NCBI GenBank assembly: GCA_905215795.1
Contig: CAJMRV010000007.1
Coordinates: forward strand, 1-24,976
Source: an uncultured bacterium
GTDB taxonomy: Bacteria > Pseudomonadota > Gammaproteobacteria > Burkholderiales > Burkholderiaceae_F
DNA length: 24,976 bases
Direction: 5' to 3'
Of this stretch, positions 23,701 through 24,976 are shown piece by piece (within the stretch, counting starts at the first letter, position 1; each line of letters begins with the position of its first letter). The notes below the pieces were generated by a model. The model had not been told where the DNA came from. It saw nothing but the letters and a program-made list of their open reading frames with translations, and made no database searches. The position numbers were made by a program, and so were the translations under genes.

Positions 23701-24248
23701 AGAGTCCGACGAGGCCCTCCTCCGACAAGCGCCGCCACCGTTCCAAGAAGGGCGACACCCGCGTCGCTGGCGTCATCACCGAGGTCCGTGAGATCTCAGG
23801 AAAGCGCGGCCTGATGGGCATCCTTACGATCGAGGATGACACCGGCAGCATCGACGTGACGTGCTTCAGCGACATCTACGAGCGCGCTCGGATTCACTTG
23901 AAGGTGGACAATGCGGTCTGCATCGAGGGGTTTGCCGAGTACGACAACTTCCGGGGCGGCATGGCCGTCCGTGCCACGCGCATCATCACGATGACGGACC
24001 ACAGGGCGGCGCATGCACAGTACGTGCGGATCCGCGTCAAGGACAACATCCATCGTGATTCGATCGACAAGATCCACACGATCGTGCTCGACCATCTCGT
24101 GGGGTATGGTGTGCCCGTGGTCCTGCAGGTCGAAGGCAAGGACCTGACGGGGCGGGTGGTGGCGCGTCAGCAGGTCGGTTACATCGACGACCTGATTGAC
24201 GCCCTGAACGACTTCCCTGACGTCGTCGAGGCGGAACTGGTTTATTGA
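20775..24248 (+). CDS. dnaE: DNA polymerase III subunit alpha
   Basis: This 1157-residue catalytic subunit of the replicative polymerase is nearly the same length as E. coli DnaE (1160). The N-terminal PHP domain (FVHLRMHTEYS, then VTDMMNVFGG) has lost metal-binding histidines seen in active PHP domains, as in E. coli, so proofreading should rely on a separate DnaQ. The polymerase core has GPGRGSGAGSLVAY (362-375), catalytic Asp404 and Asp406 in MPDFDVDFC, and the third Asp in KFDFLGLTTL near 558. Helix-hairpin-helix, OB-fold (TRVAGVITEVREISGKRG) and C-terminal tau-binding regions follow. The ATG is preceded by AGGA. A glycosyltransferase gene begins 15 nt after the stop, with no terminator between them. 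Confidence 0.97.
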   Translation: MTDPRFVHLRMHTEYSVTDSIIRIDDAIDEVRRQGGVAFGVTDMMNVFGGLRFYTHAQKAGLKPILGCDIKIKNTALPDSPDVMTLYCMNREGFTALSELLTRAFLETDPRFRGQIDEEWFAEPGATRGLIALTGGVSGKISRLLQSDLERVAEETIARYAEWFPDRLYLEVQRSGKPIEEFNIHFLANHAVKTGLPLVATHPVQFLHKEDFEAHEVRCCIAEGYTLSDPRRKKNVTPEQYLKTEEEMCELFADLPGALVNSVEIAKRCNIDGLLSAPQLPDFPTPEGMSLDDYMDHLSREGLERRLEFLYHDEKERDERRPEYVKRLDYELGIIKKMQFPGYFLIVQDFINWSKKNGVPVGPGRGSGAGSLVAYSLGITDLDPLKYDLLFERFLNPERVSMPDFDVDFCQYNRDRTIEYVKRTYGVDAVSQIATFGTLGAKAVIRDVSRVMGLPFRKADELSKLVPAQPGKNVTLKECMESVPGFKEFVEADVQYKEVLRMARPLEGLTRNLGMHAGGVLIAPRKLTDFCPLYNSDGAPENTVSQFDKKDVENAGLVKFDFLGLTTLSILQKCKEYIDQLNPGTDFDLSRIPIDDPETYRTFQEGRTVAVFQFESSGMQQLLMQAKPDRLEDLIALNALYRPGPMDLIPSFINRKFGREEITYLDPRMEPVLKETYGIMVYQEQVMRVAQVVGGYSLGGADLLRRAMGKKNVEEMQRQRTVFIKGAGERGVSASVATEIFNLMAKFAGYGFNKSHAAAYSYVAYQTAYLKTHHTAPFMAANLCMVMDQSDKIRHLIDDAAKYGVAILPPDVNKSEWFFTTPDTKHIRYGFGGIKGMGRMQADAIVEARKKDGPFIDLFDLAARVPSLSGRLLEGLIRAGALDSLDRDRGKLHGNIAQAVSAAQTVAASAGQSSLFGDIDEPQRIVNWVPARSWSKYRELKLEKHVLGLAMSGVMYDVYRDELKSFGGTPIERILKSPTRPSSDKRRHRSKKGDTRVAGVITEVREISGKRGLMGILTIEDDTGSIDVTCFSDIYERARIHLKVDNAVCIEGFAEYDNFRGGMAVRATRIITMTDHRAAHAQYVRIRVKDNIHRDSIDKIHTIVLDHLVGYGVPVVLQVEGKDLTGRVVARQQVGYIDDLIDALNDFPDVVEAELVY

Positions 24249-24263
24249 TTTATAGGAATTCTT

Positions 24264-24976
24264 ATGAACGAAAAGATAAGTGTCTTGATGCCTGTTTATA
24301 AAACGCCGATAGAATGGCTTGATGAAGCTATTGAGTCGATACTGGGGCAGACCTATGGAAATTTTGATTTCATTATTGTCAATGATCGCGCTCCAGAGGC
24401 GGAAACGATTCGTCTTCGAGAGTGGTCGTTAAAAGATAATCGAATTCGACTGATAGAACATGAAGAGAATTTGGGGTGCGCTGAAGCATTGAATACGGGA
24501 CTTCGAGCTTGCAAAACTCGATTGGTCGCTCGTATGGATTCCGATGATAGAAGTCTTCCTGAGAGATTAGAAAAGCAATTGGAGTATTTCACAAAGCATC
24601 CTGAAGTGGATGTTTTGGGTACATCATTTTGCTATCATCACTCACCCTCTAAGGTTCATCATAGGCCACTTACCAATGAGGCATGTCATTTTTCGTTGAT
24701 GTATTGTTCTCCTCTTGCGCATCCCACCGTCATGTATAAGCGCGAGGTAATAGATTGTTTAGGGGGGTACAACAAAGAGTGCCTTTATGCGGAAGATTAT
24801 GATTTATGGGCGAGAGGGGCTCTTCAGGGGATAATTATAGAAAACATGCAAGAGGTATTGTTGGCTTATAGATATAAGAAGTGTGATGAAAATGCCGATT
24901 ACATAAGAAAACAAAAAGACACCTCTACATCCGTATCTGATATGTATTCGGAAGCTTTTTTAAAGAAATTATGCGT
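24264..24976 (+). CDS. Family 2 glycosyltransferase (3' end beyond window)
   Basis: An open frame from ATG 24264 runs 237 codons to the window edge without a stop, preceded by AGGAA at good spacing. The product begins KISVLMPVYKTP and continues with SILGQTYGNFDFIIVND, the metal-binding ARMDSDDRSLPERL (DxD type), and HPTVMYKREV...YAEDYDLWARG with the conserved catalytic-base Glu-Asp pair. This is the layout of GT2 enzymes that add sugars to O-antigen, capsule or LPS outer core. Donor and acceptor cannot be told. Composition is strikingly AT-rich, with ATA, AGA and TTA codons that are rare in dnaE immediately upstream. It may be the first gene of an acquired polysaccharide cluster. Confidence 0.85.
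   Translation, partial: MNEKISVLMPVYKTPIEWLDEAIESILGQTYGNFDFIIVNDRAPEAETIRLREWSLKDNRIRLIEHEENLGCAEALNTGLRACKTRLVARMDSDDRSLPERLEKQLEYFTKHPEVDVLGTSFCYHHSPSKVHHRPLTNEACHFSLMYCSPLAHPTVMYKREVIDCLGGYNKECLYAEDYDLWARGALQGIIIENMQEVLLAYRYKKCDENADYIRKQKDTSTSVSDMYSEAFLKKLC

Noticed and set aside
20730..23738. A 1002-codon open frame antisense to dnaE
   Set aside because: Same GC-driven artefact; repetitive charged composition and no motif, while dnaE has every polymerase signature.

Overview
The window is GC-rich, protein-dense chromosomal DNA of a Gram-negative proteobacterium. Gene content (single-chain Fe-S serine dehydratase, MsbA, GlnRS, RNase G, an E. coli-type DnaE with a decayed PHP site, YafS-type methyltransferase next to rnhA) and protein style suggest a betaproteobacterium, most likely Burkholderiales. 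The anaerobe-flavoured genes (serine deamination, a flavinylated FMN_bind protein with its ApbE) would fit a Sutterellaceae-like gut lineage, but that placement is inference. No insertion sequence, prophage, CRISPR array or rRNA was found.

Layout. 1-1530 (minus strand): tRNA-Val(CAC) with its own promoter and terminator, rnhA, and a YafS-family methyltransferase overlapping rnhA. 1711-7310 (plus): mltD (a six-LysM lytic transglycosylase without a lipobox), fabI, nadK and recN, closely spaced. 7300-8999 (minus): a two-gene LPS glycosyltransferase operon, GT2 and GT9, divergent from msbA. 9090-12344 (plus): msbA and sdaA, each followed by a clear intrinsic terminator. 12425-13408 (minus): rmlB, divergent from rng. 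13519-18746 (plus): rng (GTG start), sbcB and glnS. 19004-20680 (plus): a small exported FMN_bind protein and its putative flavinylating enzyme ApbE, separated by a terminator. 20775-24248: dnaE. From 24264 an AT-rich GT2 glycosyltransferase runs off the right edge.

Functional themes. Envelope building and maintenance: mltD (peptidoglycan), fabI (fatty acids), the two glycosyltransferases and msbA (LPS core assembly and export), rmlB (dTDP-sugar) and the right-edge GT2. Genome and RNA maintenance: rnhA, recN, sbcB, dnaE, rng. Periplasmic redox: the FMN_bind/ApbE pair.

The most unusual features are: (1) an in-frame insertion of 93 codons in the GlnRS catalytic region, bounded by a 9-bp direct repeat, whose removal between the repeats would restore the canonical GlnRS sequence; (2) the FMN_bind/ApbE pair with an intervening terminator and a leader able to form alternative hairpins; (3) the extended LysM array and missing lipobox of MltD; and (4) the abrupt fall in GC at the right edge, suggesting an acquired surface-polysaccharide region beyond the window.
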